From assembly GCF_001460635.1 (NCBI RefSeq), contig NZ_LN907858.1, positions 372,001-436,000 on the forward strand: a stretch of 64,000 nt of DNA, written 5' to 3'. A model generated the notes under the pieces. It was not told where the DNA came from. It searched no databases and saw only the letters and a list, made by a program, of their open reading frames with translations. Below, in pieces: positions 45,209-55,493 of this stretch. The stretch is from Helicobacter typhlonius (GTDB taxonomy: Bacteria; Campylobacterota; Campylobacteria; Campylobacterales; Helicobacteraceae). Within the stretch, counting starts at the first letter, position 1; each line of letters opens with the position of its first letter. The translations under genes and the position numbers were made by a program.

Positions 45209-46003
45209 ATGCTAGAGAAAAAGTTGAGCCTAAATGCCCTAAAGGCTAAGAAAAATATAGAGAAAATTAGCGCAATTACCGCATATGACGCGCTTATGGC
45301 ACATATATTTGATGGTGAGGTTGATGTGATTTTAGTAGGAGATAGCCTCAATATGAGCTTTGGTGGGCAAAATGATACGCTAAGCCTTAGTGTGGACGAA
45401 ATGCTTTATCATACAAAGGCAGTTTGTAGGGGGGTTACGCGTTCATTTCTTATTGCAGATATGCCTTTTGGAAGCTACACTACAACAAAAGAAGCACTTA
45501 AAAATGCGCGTAGATTCTATAAAAATACAACAGCAGATTCTCTAAAACTTGAAGTGGGAATGGATAAACTCCCTTTGATTAAGGCATTATGTGATGAGGG
45601 CTTTGCGATAATGGCGCATATTGGTTTAAAACCTCAATTTATGCGTTTTGATGGAGGATTTAAAGTAAAAGGTAAAGATAAGGCGCAATCCCAACAACTT
45701 ATAGAAACCGCTATTGCTATGCAGGAAGCCGGAGTATTTGGAATCTTAGTAGAGGGTGTGAGTAAAGAATGCGGAAGTGCTATCACAAAAGCCCTATCTG
45801 TGCCGACTATTGGTATTGGTGCGGGGGTGGATTGTGATGGGCAGATTCTTGTATGGAGTGATGCCTTTGGATTTTTTGATGAATTTAAGCCAAAATTCGT
45901 GCGCCGCTATTGTGATGGCAAGAGTATTCTTAAAGATGCTATTAGAGCGTATGCTAAAGATGTAAAATCTCAAGCATTTCCAAGTGAACAAGAGAGTTAT
46001 TAA
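45209..46003 (+). CDS. panB: 3-methyl-2-oxobutanoate hydroxymethyltransferase
   Basis: The 264-residue enzyme makes ketopantoate for pantothenate/CoA. Motifs: [66 protein letters not shown] and [22 protein letters not shown]-like GGAGAG precedes the ATG. Its TAA overlaps the ruvB ATG by one base. Confidence 0.96.
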   Translation: MLEKKLSLNALKAKKNIEKISAITAYDALMAHIFDGEVDVILVGDSLNMSFGGQNDTLSLSVDEMLYHTKAVCRGVTRSFLIADMPFGSYTTTKEALKNARRFYKNTTADSLKLEVGMDKLPLIKALCDEGFAIMAHIGLKPQFMRFDGGFKVKGKDKAQSQQLIETAIAMQEAGVFGILVEGVSKECGSAITKALSVPTIGIGAGVDCDGQILVWSDAFGFFDEFKPKFVRRYCDGKSILKDAIRAYAKDVKSQAFPSEQESY

Positions 46004-47064
46004 TGAAAAAAATCTCACTTCAAAAAGCACAGATTCAAAGCACGGAGATTAATCGCGTGGTTGAGGTGGAAAAAATGAGTTTTGATACCACTCAAGAATC
46101 TTCTTTGCGTCCAAATGTGTGGGAAGAATATATCGGGCAAGAAAAAATTAAGAAAAATCTCAAAATTGCCATCGAAGCAAGCAAGAAGAGAGGGGAGTGC
46201 CTAGATCATATCCTTTTTTTTGGACCTCCCGGACTTGGTAAGACAACTTTAAGCCATATCATTGCTCATCAAATGGGGAGCAATATCAAGGTAAGTGCAG
46301 CACCTATGATTGAAAAAGCAGGAGATTTGGCAGCAATTTTGACAAATTTAAGTAAGGGAGATATTTTATTTATCGATGAGATTCATAGGCTTAGCCCTGC
46401 GATTGAGGAGATTCTCTATCCTGCAATGGAGGATTTTCGCCTTGATATTATTATTGGTTCTGGTCCTGCCGCACAAACTATTAAGCTTGATATTGCGCCT
46501 TTTACATTGATTGGAGCAACTACTCGAGCAGGTATGCTTTCAAATCCATTGCGTGATAGATTTGGTATGAATTTTAGACTGCAGTTTTATGAAAATGATG
46601 AATTAGCACAAATTGTCTGTATTGCGGCAAAAAAAATGAATAAAACGCTCTTGGAAAGTGGAGCAGATGAAATTGCACGCCGCTCAAGAGGCACTCCACG
46701 CATTGCTTTGCGCTTGTTGCGTAGGGTGAGGGATTTTGCTGATGTGGGGATATATGCTAAAGAGAGCGAAATAAGCCTTGAATGTGTGCGTTATGCGCTG
46801 AATGAGCTAGGTGTGAATGAGCTAGGCTTTGATGAGCTTGATTTGCGCTATTTGCAGATTCTCGCGCAGGCACAGGGCAAGCCAATAGGACTAAATACCA
46901 TTGCGGCGGCGATGAGTGAAGATGAGGCAACCATTGAAGATGTGATAGAGCCTTATTTGCTTGTAAATGCTTATTTAGAGCGCACAGCAAAGGGGCGTGT
47001 GGCAACTGCTAAAACCTATGAATTATTACAGATTCCAAATGTGATGCAAAAAACACTTTTTTAA
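46003..47064 (+). CDS. ruvB: Holliday junction DNA helicase RuvB
   Basis: The 353-residue AAA+ motor has [20 protein letters not shown], Walker [10 protein letters not shown], Walker B FIDEIHRL, sensor GATTRAG and the winged helix ([34 protein letters not shown]). The ATG at 46003 gives a 24-residue leader; Met25 at 46075 has a better ribosome-binding site (GAGGTGG), so the true start may be there, though resemblance to H. pylori RuvB seems to extend about ten residues upstream of it. Confidence 0.96.
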   Translation: MKKISLQKAQIQSTEINRVVEVEKMSFDTTQESSLRPNVWEEYIGQEKIKKNLKIAIEASKKRGECLDHILFFGPPGLGKTTLSHIIAHQMGSNIKVSAAPMIEKAGDLAAILTNLSKGDILFIDEIHRLSPAIEEILYPAMEDFRLDIIIGSGPAAQTIKLDIAPFTLIGATTRAGMLSNPLRDRFGMNFRLQFYENDELAQIVCIAAKKMNKTLLESGADEIARRSRGTPRIALRLLRRVRDFADVGIYAKESEISLECVRYALNELGVNELGFDELDLRYLQILAQAQGKPIGLNTIAAAMSEDEATIEDVIEPYLLVNAYLERTAKGRVATAKTYELLQIPNVMQKTLF

Positions 47065-47133
47065 TATATTATTTTTAGATAGTTTTGCGCTAGAATAGCA
47101 CTCTTTTATTTTTTGAATTTTAAGGAGAATAGT

Positions 47134-47877
47134 ATGTTAAAGTTTTATGTAGCTATATGCTTGTTGTGTGTAGGTTTGTGGGCGAGTGAGGCTTCAGGTG
47201 TCCATTGGGGTTATGATGGGGAGAATGGTCCTAAAAATTGGGGAGACTTGGATAAACAATTTGTGTTGTGCAAGACAGGTAAGGCACAAACACCAGTTGA
47301 TATTATTCCATCTCAAACAAAAAAGACAAAACAAAACATTGTTTTTGCTTATGATGAAAAGACACAAAATATTACTAATAATGGACATTCTGTGCAGATT
47401 GATTTAAAAGATAGCACTTCGTCTTTGCGATTTCATAATACAACCTACGAACTTATGCAATTTCATTTCCACACACCTTCCGAAAATCATATCAATGGTG
47501 TAACTTATCCGCTTGAAGTGCATTTTGTGCATAAAAATGCCAAGGGTGAATTACTTGTTGTTGGCGTTCTTTATAAGGAAGGAGCAGAGAATAAGGTATT
47601 TGATAAAATCATTAAGAACTTGCCTAAAGATGTTAATAATTCTAAGAAATTCCAAAACTTTGACTTTTTGTCTTTATTGCCAGAAAACAAGGGATATTAT
47701 GAGTTTATTGGAAGTTTGACAACGCCACCTTGTAGTGAAAATGTGCAATGGGTAGTGATGAAAACTCAACCTGAAGTTTCTTCAAAACAAATTAAATCTT
47801 TAGAATCTGTATTGCACCATAATGCAAGAGATATTCAACCACTCAATAAAAGAGTAGTAAAATCCACAGAAGAGTAA
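47134..47877 (+). CDS. Periplasmic alpha-class carbonic anhydrase
   Basis: The 247-residue enzyme has a signal peptide (to about residue 18, LWASEA), then WGYDGENGPKNWGDL, the QTPVDI strand, zinc histidines in MQFHFHTPSENHINGVTYPLEVHFVH, and the SLTTPPCSENVQW motif. It hydrates CO2 in the periplasm and helps acid tolerance in Helicobacter. AAGGAG selects ATG 47134. A TAGAAT -10-like box lies near 47091-47096. Confidence 0.95.
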   Translation: MLKFYVAICLLCVGLWASEASGVHWGYDGENGPKNWGDLDKQFVLCKTGKAQTPVDIIPSQTKKTKQNIVFAYDEKTQNITNNGHSVQIDLKDSTSSLRFHNTTYELMQFHFHTPSENHINGVTYPLEVHFVHKNAKGELLVVGVLYKEGAENKVFDKIIKNLPKDVNNSKKFQNFDFLSLLPENKGYYEFIGSLTTPPCSENVQWVVMKTQPEVSSKQIKSLESVLHHNARDIQPLNKRVVKSTEE

Positions 47878-47880
47878 AAG

Positions 47881-47917
47881 GTATTTGAATCTAAAAGAAT
47901 AATTTAGATTCAAATAC
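47881..47917. terminator. 15-bp perfect hairpin between convergent genes
   Basis: GTATTTGAATCTAAA (47881-47895) and TTTAGATTCAAATAC (47903-47917) pair perfectly around a 7-base loop. It follows the carbonic anhydrase stop and faces the DAHP synthase gene. The arms contain opposed GAATCTA/TAGATTC copies of the recurrent motif. Confidence 0.7.
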
Positions 47918-47918
47918 T

Positions 47919-47955
47919 CTAAGACTTTAGACTATAAAGTGCTTTAAAGTCTTAG
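47919..47955. terminator. Second hairpin, overlapping the DAHP synthase stop codon
   Basis: CTAAGACTTTA (47919-47929) pairs with TAAAGTCTTAG (47945-47955). Its right arm includes the stop codon at 47952-47954. With the first hairpin it forms a tandem pair that could stop transcription from both sides. Confidence 0.5.
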
Positions 47956-49289
47956 CGATTTTTAATCATCTCTGCAATAAGAAATGCCATTTCAATGGCT
48001 TGTGTAGCGTTGAGGCGTGGGTCGCATTGCGTGTTATAATTGCATACCAAGCCTTCCTCCGTAATTGCTTGTGAGCCTCCTACACATTCTGTAACATCTG
48101 CCCCTGTCATTTCTAAATGAACCCCTCCAGCATAACTTCCGCACGCTTTGTGAATCTCAAAAAAGCTTTTGACTTCACTTAACACACTATCAAATACACG
48201 CGTTTTGTAGCCATTATTTGCCTTGATTGTGTTGCCGTGCATTGGGTCGCAACTCCACACAATCTCACGTCCCTCTTGGTTGATAGATTCTAAAAGTTTG
48301 GGGAAATTTTGCTTAATCTTATCCGCACCCATACGCACAATAAGATTAAGCCTACCACTTATGTTATTAGGATTGAGTGCATCGCAAATCCCCATAATAT
48401 CTGCTTTTGTGGCATTTGGTCCAATTTTTACACCCACAGGATTTTTTACACCACGCAAAAATTCAATATGCGCTTCGTCAAGCCCTCTTGTGCGCTCTCC
48501 AATCCACAGCATATGAGCCGAGCAGTCATACCAATCGCCCGTGAGTGAATCTTCCCTGCACAGAGGCTCTTCATAGTGCAATACAAGGGCTTCGTGCGAG
48601 GTGTAAAACTCTGTCTCTTTTAGACTAGGGTGCTCTGGGCTAATGCCACAGGCTTCCATAAAATTAAGTGCCTGTGTGATGCGTGACGCAAGTTCCTCAT
48701 ATTTGCGCCCAAAGTCATTGTTTTTCACAAAACTTAGATTCCATTTATGTACTTGATTTAAATCTGCAAAACCACCTTGAGCAAAGGCGCGCAAAAGATT
48801 AAGTGTGGCAGCACTTTGATGATAAGCTTGAAGCATTCGCTCGGGATTATGTTCTCGAGCCTCTGGCGTAAATTCCATACCATTAATCATATCTCCGCGA
48901 TAGCTTGGAAGCTCACATTGTTCATTAGATTCCATATCACTTGACCTAGGTTTAGCAAACTGCCCTGCAATGCGTCCTACCTTGACTATCGGGCAAGACG
49001 CGCCAAAGGTAAGAATCGCACCCATTTGGATAATCACTTTAAATAAATCACGAATGTTAATTGCATTAAATTGAGAAAAACTTTCAGCGCAATCCCCGCC
49101 TTGGAGCAAAAAAGCTTCCCCTTTGCATACTTGAGCTAAACGCTCTTGCAAAGCCCTTGATTCACCTGCAAAAACAAGCGGTGGGTAAGATTTAAGCTGT
49201 GCTTCCACAGATTCTAAAAGTGCTTTATCCTTATAAGTTGGGTGCTGCTTGATAGGTTTATCTCGCCAACTTTGTGTAGACCATTGCAT
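47952..49289 (-). CDS. 3-deoxy-7-phosphoheptulonate synthase, class II
   Basis: The 445-residue plant-type (class II) DAHP synthase starts the shikimate pathway. Motifs: [26 protein letters not shown] with the metal Cys, [67 protein letters not shown] and [28 protein letters not shown]. No other aro gene adjoins it. Confidence 0.95.
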   Translation of the reverse strand: MQWSTQSWRDKPIKQHPTYKDKALLESVEAQLKSYPPLVFAGESRALQERLAQVCKGEAFLLQGGDCAESFSQFNAINIRDLFKVIIQMGAILTFGASCPIVKVGRIAGQFAKPRSSDMESNEQCELPSYRGDMINGMEFTPEAREHNPERMLQAYHQSAATLNLLRAFAQGGFADLNQVHKWNLSFVKNNDFGRKYEELASRITQALNFMEACGISPEHPSLKETEFYTSHEALVLHYEEPLCREDSLTGDWYDCSAHMLWIGERTRGLDEAHIEFLRGVKNPVGVKIGPNATKADIMGICDALNPNNISGRLNLIVRMGADKIKQNFPKLLESINQEGREIVWSCDPMHGNTIKANNGYKTRVFDSVLSEVKSFFEIHKACGSYAGGVHLEMTGADVTECVGGSQAITEEGLVCNYNTQCDPRLNATQAIEMAFLIAEMIKNR

Positions 49290-49364
49290 ACTACTCCTTT
49301 GGTTACAACATAAAAATGAGAAAATTATTCTACCACCTTTATGAATACAATTATGTTAAATGCC

Positions 49365-50129
49365 CTATTTTTTGCCTTTATTTGTATTTTTATAGACATT
49401 TAATGCTGCTGGAGCTTGAGTAGTAGGCATTATTTCAAGCGTATTGATATTGATATGTTGAGGTAGTGAGGCAACCCATAGCACACTTTGGGCAATATCT
49501 TCAGGCATAAGTGGAGTTGTATCTTCATATACACTTTTTGCCTTAGCCTCATCACCTTTAAAACGCACTTGTGAAAATTCACTTCCACCGCATAGCCCGG
49601 GTTCAATATTGGTTACGCGAATGTTTTTATCATACAAATCTGCCCTTAAATTAAGGCTAAATTGCCTCACAAAAGCCTTGCTCGCGCCATATACATTGCC
49701 ACCCGGATAAGGATAGTTTCCTGCGATTGAGCCAATATTGATAATATGTCCATAACCTTGCGCTACCATTTGAGGTAGAATCAAATGCGTAAGCTTAATA
49801 AGAGCTAGGATATTCACCTCTACCATTTCTTTCCAATCGCATATATCTGCTTTGTCTGCGCTACTTAATCCCAAAGCTTTTCCGGCATTATTCACAAGCA
49901 CATCAATATTTTGAAATGGCGTTGGGAGATTTTGAAGTGCAGATTGTATATATTGTGTATCACTCACATCACATATTATGCTTTGGCAAGATTCTCCTAG
50001 GGTTTTTTGTAGATTCTTAATTTTATCTTGTCTCCTTGCCAAGATAATCACTCTATGGGAATGCGCCACAAAAAGCCTTGCAATCGCCTCGCCTATGCCC
50101 GAAGATGCACCAGTGATGAATGCAGTCAT
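49365..50129 (-). CDS. Short-chain dehydrogenase (YdfG-like)
   Basis: The 254-residue SDR has TGASSGIGEAIARLF for NADP binding, NNAGKAL, NIGSIAGNYPYPGGNVYGASKAFVRQFS with Ser, Tyr and Lys of the active site, and RVTNIEPGLCGGSEFSQVRF. The PGLCGGSEF region and RF(K)GD are typical of YdfG/serine-type 3-hydroxy-acid dehydrogenases. Substrate inferred only. RBS AAGGAG. The gene before it encodes the S1-type protein. Confidence 0.88.
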   Translation of the reverse strand: MTAFITGASSGIGEAIARLFVAHSHRVIILARRQDKIKNLQKTLGESCQSIICDVSDTQYIQSALQNLPTPFQNIDVLVNNAGKALGLSSADKADICDWKEMVEVNILALIKLTHLILPQMVAQGYGHIINIGSIAGNYPYPGGNVYGASKAFVRQFSLNLRADLYDKNIRVTNIEPGLCGGSEFSQVRFKGDEAKAKSVYEDTTPLMPEDIAQSVLWVASLPQHININTLEIMPTTQAPAALNVYKNTNKGKK

Positions 50130-50148
50130 TTTTACTCCTTTGTTTGTA

Positions 50149-51177
50149 TTATTTTATGCGCCTAAATATACCATTTTCTTTATCAAATGTGATTTGCCCC
50201 TCACGCACGAGCTCGTTTATGAATCTTTTAAAAAGCTTTTTGCTGATGTGGAATGTTGCAAAAATATCCTCTGGTGAGCTAGAAAAATCCAAGTGTAAGG
50301 GCATAGATTTTAAAATAAGTGATTTTATATCATCGCTGTGCGGGACAAAAAGTGTAAGGTTTAGTTTATTGTCATCGCGGTAACCCTGCGTGTAGGCATC
50401 GATATATGTGCCAATCTCCACTTTTGTGTTTTGAGGAATGGCATCTGTAAAAAGTAACCCATAGTATTTTGGGGGTGTTTGTTCGGGTAGATTCTGTAAT
50501 TGTGCGCTATGCTGTGAATATTGTCTTTGAGTTGGGTTTTTGTCATTTTGTATAGAATCTACAAGTTCCACAACACAGCCAAAGCCAAGCGGTGTGCGCT
50601 CAAATACAAAGGCTTTTACTTGTGTGTGTGGCGGGATATGTGAAATTTTGTGCAAAAATGATTTGACATTTTTTGCGATGAGGCGCGATTGTTTATCGAG
50701 TGTGAGAATCACAGCGACTTCTTGATGTAGTGCGAAATGTGAGGGATTCTTAGTGGGCATAAAAATATCTTTATCGATACCAATATCCAAAAAACAACCA
50801 AACGCGTTATGTCCTACGACTTTGAGTATAGCAATATCATCGCGTTGTGCCTTTGGGTGCTGGGTGGTAGCAATAGGGCGGTCATCTGAATCTGTATAAA
50901 CAAAGACTTTGAGCACATCGCCAATTATACTTTGCGATGGGAGAAATTTATTTGGCAAGAGCACTTGTGTTACAGAATCTTCATTTGTTTTTGCGTGAGA
51001 TATATACTCTTTGTCAATCTGTGATTGTGCTTTGTTTTGAATAATCTCTTGTATGTGGGGTTGCGAGGGTGTGAGATATGCGCCGTGCGGACTTAGGCGC
51101 GAAATACAAAGATTCTGAATCCGCCCCATAATAATTGTATTTGGGGCATTGCTTGTTTTATTTTTAGCTTGATACAT
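50149..51177 (-). CDS. S1-domain RNA-binding protein, CvfB/YitL-like
   Basis: The product (342 residues from ATG 51177) shows an S1-like start (IIMGRIQNLCISRLSPHGAYL), QSIIGDVLKVFVYTDSDDRPIATTQHP, then FGCFLDIGIDKDIFMP and a C-terminal winged helix (SPEDIFATFHISKKLFKRFINELVREGQI), the CvfB layout. Inserts rich in Q, N and S (IQNDKNPTQRQYSQHSAQLQ) lengthen it. It may affect translation or RNA turnover. The longer frame to 51249 would overlap the preceding gene; the start is uncertain. Confidence 0.75.
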   Translation of the reverse strand: MYQAKNKTSNAPNTIIMGRIQNLCISRLSPHGAYLTPSQPHIQEIIQNKAQSQIDKEYISHAKTNEDSVTQVLLPNKFLPSQSIIGDVLKVFVYTDSDDRPIATTQHPKAQRDDIAILKVVGHNAFGCFLDIGIDKDIFMPTKNPSHFALHQEVAVILTLDKQSRLIAKNVKSFLHKISHIPPHTQVKAFVFERTPLGFGCVVELVDSIQNDKNPTQRQYSQHSAQLQNLPEQTPPKYYGLLFTDAIPQNTKVEIGTYIDAYTQGYRDDNKLNLTLFVPHSDDIKSLILKSMPLHLDFSSSPEDIFATFHISKKLFKRFINELVREGQITFDKENGIFRRIK

Positions 51178-51187
51178 ACTCGTATGC

Positions 51188-51802
51188 TTACTTCTTTGTT
51201 GGCGGGGCAAGGGCTTGGAGTGATTGGAGGATTTGCTCGTGGGTGGCAAGCATTTGTTCGGCGATTGCCTTTATTTCCTCGATTTGTGTGTATTGCAAAA
51301 TTGCCTTTGATATGCTGACAATATGTTGCTGGTATGGGGTGAGCATAAGGACAAAATTTGTGCTGATATTTCTACCGAGGTCTAGCCCATCAAGTGTTTC
51401 AATTAAAGTTGTCTTATTGTTTATGTTTTGGTTATTAAAAAGCGTTGCTTCTTTTGGGCTATATAGTCTTTTTTGCTCCGCAATTTGTGGCAAAAGTGAT
51501 GTGAGAGTGGCAATTTCATTTTTGTAGCTCTTGGTAATATTTTGTGCAATATCAAGCGTTTTTTTGTGCGTGGAGTGTTTGATAAAAAATGTAGAGGTAT
51601 CTGCCGCACCTTGGAGATACACCATTAGGGTGCGGAGATAGTTTAAGTCGAGATTGTCCCCGCTGTTGAAGTTATCATCTTCTATGGATTGGAGGAGAAT
51701 CTCACGCATTTGTGTGCTGTCTGGATTCTGCACGGGCATTACATTATGCGCAAAGAGCGTGCAAGTAATCATACAGGCAAATAAGCAAGATAGAATACGC
51801 AT
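51188..51802 (-). CDS. Small periplasmic helical protein, DUF305-like C-terminus
   Basis: The 204-residue product has a signal peptide (MRILSCLFACMITCTLFAHN). The mature part is mostly helical; the C-terminal stretch NFVLMLTPYQQHIVSISKAILQYTQIEEIKAIAEQMLATHEQ resembles DUF305 metal-binding helices, with YQQH in place of the usual HHQ. Function unknown. RBS AAAGGAG before ATG 51802. It is 10 bp upstream of the S1-type gene. Confidence 0.65.
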   Translation of the reverse strand: MRILSCLFACMITCTLFAHNVMPVQNPDSTQMREILLQSIEDDNFNSGDNLDLNYLRTLMVYLQGAADTSTFFIKHSTHKKTLDIAQNITKSYKNEIATLTSLLPQIAEQKRLYSPKEATLFNNQNINNKTTLIETLDGLDLGRNISTNFVLMLTPYQQHIVSISKAILQYTQIEEIKAIAEQMLATHEQILQSLQALAPPTKK

Positions 51803-51884
51803 AGAATCTCCTTTTATGTGTGGCAATCATAGCTAAAAAGTTTGTCTCATCTGTAAATAATAGCTTAATTCGCTAGAGTCGTAT

Positions 51885-52649
51885 TTATAGAATCTTGTTG
51901 CGATAGAGGATACAAAATTCTTGCGCTATGCGGGGAGAACACGAGCCTTTGAGTGTGCTAAATCGCATCGCTCTTGTTTGAATTTCATTATCAAGCTTTA
52001 TGTTTAGAATCTGTGCTATTAGCTCCAAATACTCTGCGCGAGAAAAAGCATAGAATCCTATACTTAGTCCAAATCTATCACTAAGGGAGAGAATCTCATC
52101 TTGTGCGTCATTAAGATGGAGTGTATCCTGCGGGTAAGATTCACTCACTAAATGGCGATAGTTTGAAGTCGTGTATAAAAGCACATTATGCGCTTTATTT
52201 TCAAACGAGCCTTCAAGGATACTTTTTAATGACTTGTAGCTATGGTCGTTAGATTCAAAACATAAATCATCGCACACGATGACAAATTTATAGGGCAAAT
52301 CACGCACACAATCCTGCACCATAGGCAAGATTCCAAGCGATTCTTTGTTTAGCTCAATGACACGCAAAATAGAATCTTCGCGCAAAAATTGAGAAAGAGT
52401 GAGCTTTAAAAGTGAGCTTTTGCCACAGCCTCTAGCACCCCAAAGCAAGGCGTGAGAGGCTTTTTTATCCTCTAAAAAAGCTCGGGTGTTGTGTGAGAGA
52501 GAGAGCATTTCTTTCTCTAAGCCTACAAGCGTGATGTTTGCCTTAAAATCATTGATTGGCTTAAAATATCCGCCAAAACCATCAAATGCGGGGCGATACA
52601 CGCAGGCTAGATGCGAATCCCAGCAAAAATTAAAGAGATTTGGCAACAT
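51885..52649 (-). CDS. DUF815 ATPase
   Basis: The 254-residue protein is a DUF815-type AAA+ ATPase: Walker A WGARGCGKSSLLK near 69-81, Walker B-like KFVIVCDDLCFE, and a sensor segment VLLYTTSNYRHLV. FSRAEYLELIAQIL is typical of the family. Function in bacteria unclear. It starts within the end of clpA (20-bp overlap), so the two are co-expressed. Confidence 0.85.
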   Translation of the reverse strand: MLPNLFNFCWDSHLACVYRPAFDGFGGYFKPINDFKANITLVGLEKEMLSLSHNTRAFLEDKKASHALLWGARGCGKSSLLKLTLSQFLREDSILRVIELNKESLGILPMVQDCVRDLPYKFVIVCDDLCFESNDHSYKSLKSILEGSFENKAHNVLLYTTSNYRHLVSESYPQDTLHLNDAQDEILSLSDRFGLSIGFYAFSRAEYLELIAQILNIKLDNEIQTRAMRFSTLKGSCSPRIAQEFCILYRNKIL

Positions 52650-54933
52650 CTTTTTTTGCTCTTGTTTTTTGCGATTTCTCGCATAGGAGCTGAATGCGCG
52701 ATTGGTTAGTGTTTGTTTTATCGTCTGCTTGGTTTGTGGCTTTAGAATCCGCCTTTGTTTCTTTGCGGAGTGTGATTTTCACATTGCCACCCTTTTTGAG
52801 CGCACCAAAGAGAATCTCATCACTCAAAGGAATTTTTATTTCATTGTCAATGATTTTTTTCATCTCGCGTGCACCCAGTGCCTTATCCATACTCTGCGAG
52901 GCAAGATAATTGAGGGCTTTAGAATCTATGGCAAGATTGATATGGCGATTTTTGAGCGAGAGGGCAAGGTCGTTAATGTATTTTTGTGCGATGAGCGTGT
53001 ATTCCTTGATAGTAAGTGGATTAAAATGAATGACACTATCGATACGACTGCGTAGCTCTGGTGAGAATAGAATCTTTATCGCGCTATCATTCTTGCTTTG
53101 CATATCCGCCCTAAATCCTAGTGTATTTGCCTCTTTGCTCCCGGCATTGCTCGTCATAATAACAATAACATTTTTAAAATCCGCCTTATTGCCGGCATTG
53201 TCTGTCAAACTTGCAGAATCTAGAATCTGCAATAACACATTGTAAATATCACTATGTGCTTTTTCAATCTCATCAAGCAAAAGCACACAATGAGGATTTT
53301 TACGCACCGCATCGACAAGCAAACCACCCTGCTCAAAGCCCACATATCCAGCAGGCGCACCAATGAGGCGGGAGATAGAATGAGGCTCCATATATTCGCT
53401 CATATCAAACTTGACAAAGCCAATACCTAGAATCTTAGCCAATTCTTTGGCGAGTTCAGTTTTACCCACGCCGCTAGGTCCAGCAAAGACAAAACTACCG
53501 ATTGGCTTGTTACCCTCGCTTAGTCCGGCTTTATTTTTCTTTATTACATTGCTAAGTTCCTCAATCGCCCTATCTTGTGAGAATATACGCTCTTTGAGCT
53601 TGCTTGATAGGTGCAGAAGCGACTTACTTTCATCTGTGCTAATGGAGCTTTTGGGGATATGCACGCTTTTGCTAAGGATAGATTCTATATCTTTTATGGT
53701 GATTGTGGGTGTGGAGTGTCTATCTGTGCGGTAAATTTTGCTATTTGCTCCCACTTCATCGAGCAAGTCAATCGCCTTATCAGGCAGAAACTTATCACTT
53801 ATGTATCGCGCGGATAAATCCACACAGGCTTTGAGCGCACTTTTGGTGTATTTGATATGATGATAGGATTCATAAATGGGTGCTAATCCCTCTATGATTT
53901 TATAGCAATCTTCAATGCTTGGCTCTTTGACTTCAACCTTGCTAAAGCGGCGAGAGAGGGCTTTATCCTTGTCAAAATGTGTTTTAAACTCATTGAAAGT
54001 TGTTGCGCCAATACAGCGCAATGTGCCATTGGCAAGGGCGGGTTTGAGGAGATTTGACGCATCAAGACTTGAACCAGAAGTAGCCCCTGCGCCCACGATG
54101 GTGTGAATCTCATCAATAAATAATATGCTATGTGGGATTTGAGCTATTTCTTTAAGCACACCCTTAAGACGTTTTTCAAAATCGCCTCGATACTTACTCC
54201 CTGAAATCATTGCTCCCATATCAAGTGCAAAAACTTGAGCGTTATGCAATGTTTTTGGTAATCTTTTGTGATAAATTTCAAGCGCTAAACCCTCTGCTAT
54301 GGCGGTTTTTCCCACACCCGGTTCGCCTACAAGGATAGGATTATTTTTCTTACGCCGACAGAGTATCTCACTCACACGCCATATTTCTTCCTCGCGTCCA
54401 ATGACGGGGTCGATTTTGCCCTCTCCAGCAAAGTGAGTGAGATTCTTTGTGTATTTTGCGAGGTAGTTTTCTAGCGATTCTTTTGAATCTGGCTCTGTAT
54501 CTTGAATATCTTGATTTTGCTGCGTAATTACCTCTAGCACACTTAGGCGGTCAATGCCCTGCGACTTTAGAATCTGTGTGCTAAAGCTCTGACTCTCCTC
54601 CATAATTGAAGCGAGTAAATCACCTACATCAATATTTTGTCGATTACTATTTTGGGCGTGTTTAACCATTGTTTCGATGATTCTATCAAGGGCGGGTGTT
54701 TGGACAGGATTTTCTGTAAGCTCGTGAGAGAAGGGCACGTATTTTTGTAGATATAGGCTCGTCATTCGGCGCATTTCCTTGATATTACCACCACATCGTT
54801 TGAGTATAGACCTGCCTTGTGTGTTGTTTAAAGTTGCGAGAAAAATATGTTCGGTAGTTATGATATTATGACGCATTTCCCTAGCAATATCAAATGAGTC
54901 ACTGAAAATAAGCGTAAGATTCTGTCCTATCAT
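52630..54933 (-). CDS. clpA: ATP-dependent Clp protease ATPase subunit ClpA
   Basis: The 767-residue protein has an N-domain ([24 protein letters not shown]), AAA1 with [15 protein letters not shown] and [13 protein letters not shown], and AAA2 with [33 protein letters not shown] and LLDEIEKAH. It unfolds substrates for ClpP. clpS lies directly upstream, the standard pair. The C-terminal 40 residues are hydrophilic (K/T/N/D/Q-rich). Confidence 0.96.
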   Translation of the reverse strand: MIGQNLTLIFSDSFDIAREMRHNIITTEHIFLATLNNTQGRSILKRCGGNIKEMRRMTSLYLQKYVPFSHELTENPVQTPALDRIIETMVKHAQNSNRQNIDVGDLLASIMEESQSFSTQILKSQGIDRLSVLEVITQQNQDIQDTEPDSKESLENYLAKYTKNLTHFAGEGKIDPVIGREEEIWRVSEILCRRKKNNPILVGEPGVGKTAIAEGLALEIYHKRLPKTLHNAQVFALDMGAMISGSKYRGDFEKRLKGVLKEIAQIPHSILFIDEIHTIVGAGATSGSSLDASNLLKPALANGTLRCIGATTFNEFKTHFDKDKALSRRFSKVEVKEPSIEDCYKIIEGLAPIYESYHHIKYTKSALKACVDLSARYISDKFLPDKAIDLLDEVGANSKIYRTDRHSTPTITIKDIESILSKSVHIPKSSISTDESKSLLHLSSKLKERIFSQDRAIEELSNVIKKNKAGLSEGNKPIGSFVFAGPSGVGKTELAKELAKILGIGFVKFDMSEYMEPHSISRLIGAPAGYVGFEQGGLLVDAVRKNPHCVLLLDEIEKAHSDIYNVLLQILDSASLTDNAGNKADFKNVIVIMTSNAGSKEANTLGFRADMQSKNDSAIKILFSPELRSRIDSVIHFNPLTIKEYTLIAQKYINDLALSLKNRHINLAIDSKALNYLASQSMDKALGAREMKKIIDNEIKIPLSDEILFGALKKGGNVKITLRKETKADSKATNQADDKTNTNQSRIQLLCEKSQKTRAKKDVAKSL

Positions 54934-54942
54934 TTGCTACTC

Positions 54943-55242
54943 CTAAGGCATTTCCTCGACAATAACGCGCAATGGATAGGATTGCGCTTTTGCCTTTTGA
55001 CTGACAATTTGGCTTTTGAGTTCAGCAATATCATAGGTGTATATACCACACACGCCCTTACCCTCATTGTGAATCTTGAGCATAATCGTGGTGGCTTCAT
55101 CGGAAGTTTTATCAAAGACCTCGATGAGAATTTGTGTAACAAAATCCATAGCAGTATAATCATCGTTCAAAAGCAATACACGATAGAGCTTTGGTTCTTC
55201 AAGCAGTAGGTCTGTATGCGTCTGGGTGTCTGTATATGCCAC
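54943..55242 (-). CDS. clpS: ClpS adaptor (N-end rule)
   Basis: The 99-residue protein has the ClpS core: LYRVLLLNDDYTAMDFVTQILIEVFDKTSDEATTIMLKIHNEGKGVCGIYTYDIAELK. It delivers proteins with bulky hydrophobic N-termini to ClpA. Start GTG 55242 follows AAAGGA. It precedes clpA by 9 bp. Confidence 0.95.
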   Translation of the reverse strand: MAYTDTQTHTDLLLEEPKLYRVLLLNDDYTAMDFVTQILIEVFDKTSDEATTIMLKIHNEGKGVCGIYTYDIAELKSQIVSQKAKAQSYPLRVIVEEMP

Positions 55243-55454
55243 AAAAATCCTTTAAGATAAAATGCCCATATTTTAGCATAAATTCATAACGCATTGCTTA
55301 TGTTATTGTTTCTCTCAAATCTGCTTATGAATCTGTCTGCGCTATATTGCGTGGAAAGTGAAAGTAGGGGAGTGTGGAAATAGTGGATTCACGCAACTTG
55401 ATTAGATTTTTAAAGGCTTTAATCAAAGATAATGCAATGTTTTCTAAAAGTTTT

Positions 55455-55482
55455 GCTTAAAAGAGTTGTGTCTCTTTTAAGC
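55455..55482. terminator. 11-bp perfect hairpin after oorC
   Basis: GCTTAAAAGAG (55455-55465) pairs with CTCTTTTAAGC (55472-55482) around a 6-base loop. It lies 12 bp after the oorC stop and probably ends the mltG-mdh-oor transcript. The rest of 55243-55493 (251 bp) shows no gene. Confidence 0.6.
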
Positions 55483-55493
55483 TTTGCCTAAAA

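Noticed and set aside
46757-47005. A minus-strand frame inside ruvB
   Set aside because: Shadow of a well-conserved gene; no ribosome-binding site.
55243-55493. Possible small RNA or tRNA after oorC
   Set aside because: Only the terminator-like hairpin is seen; no cloverleaf or conserved RNA motif could be drawn.
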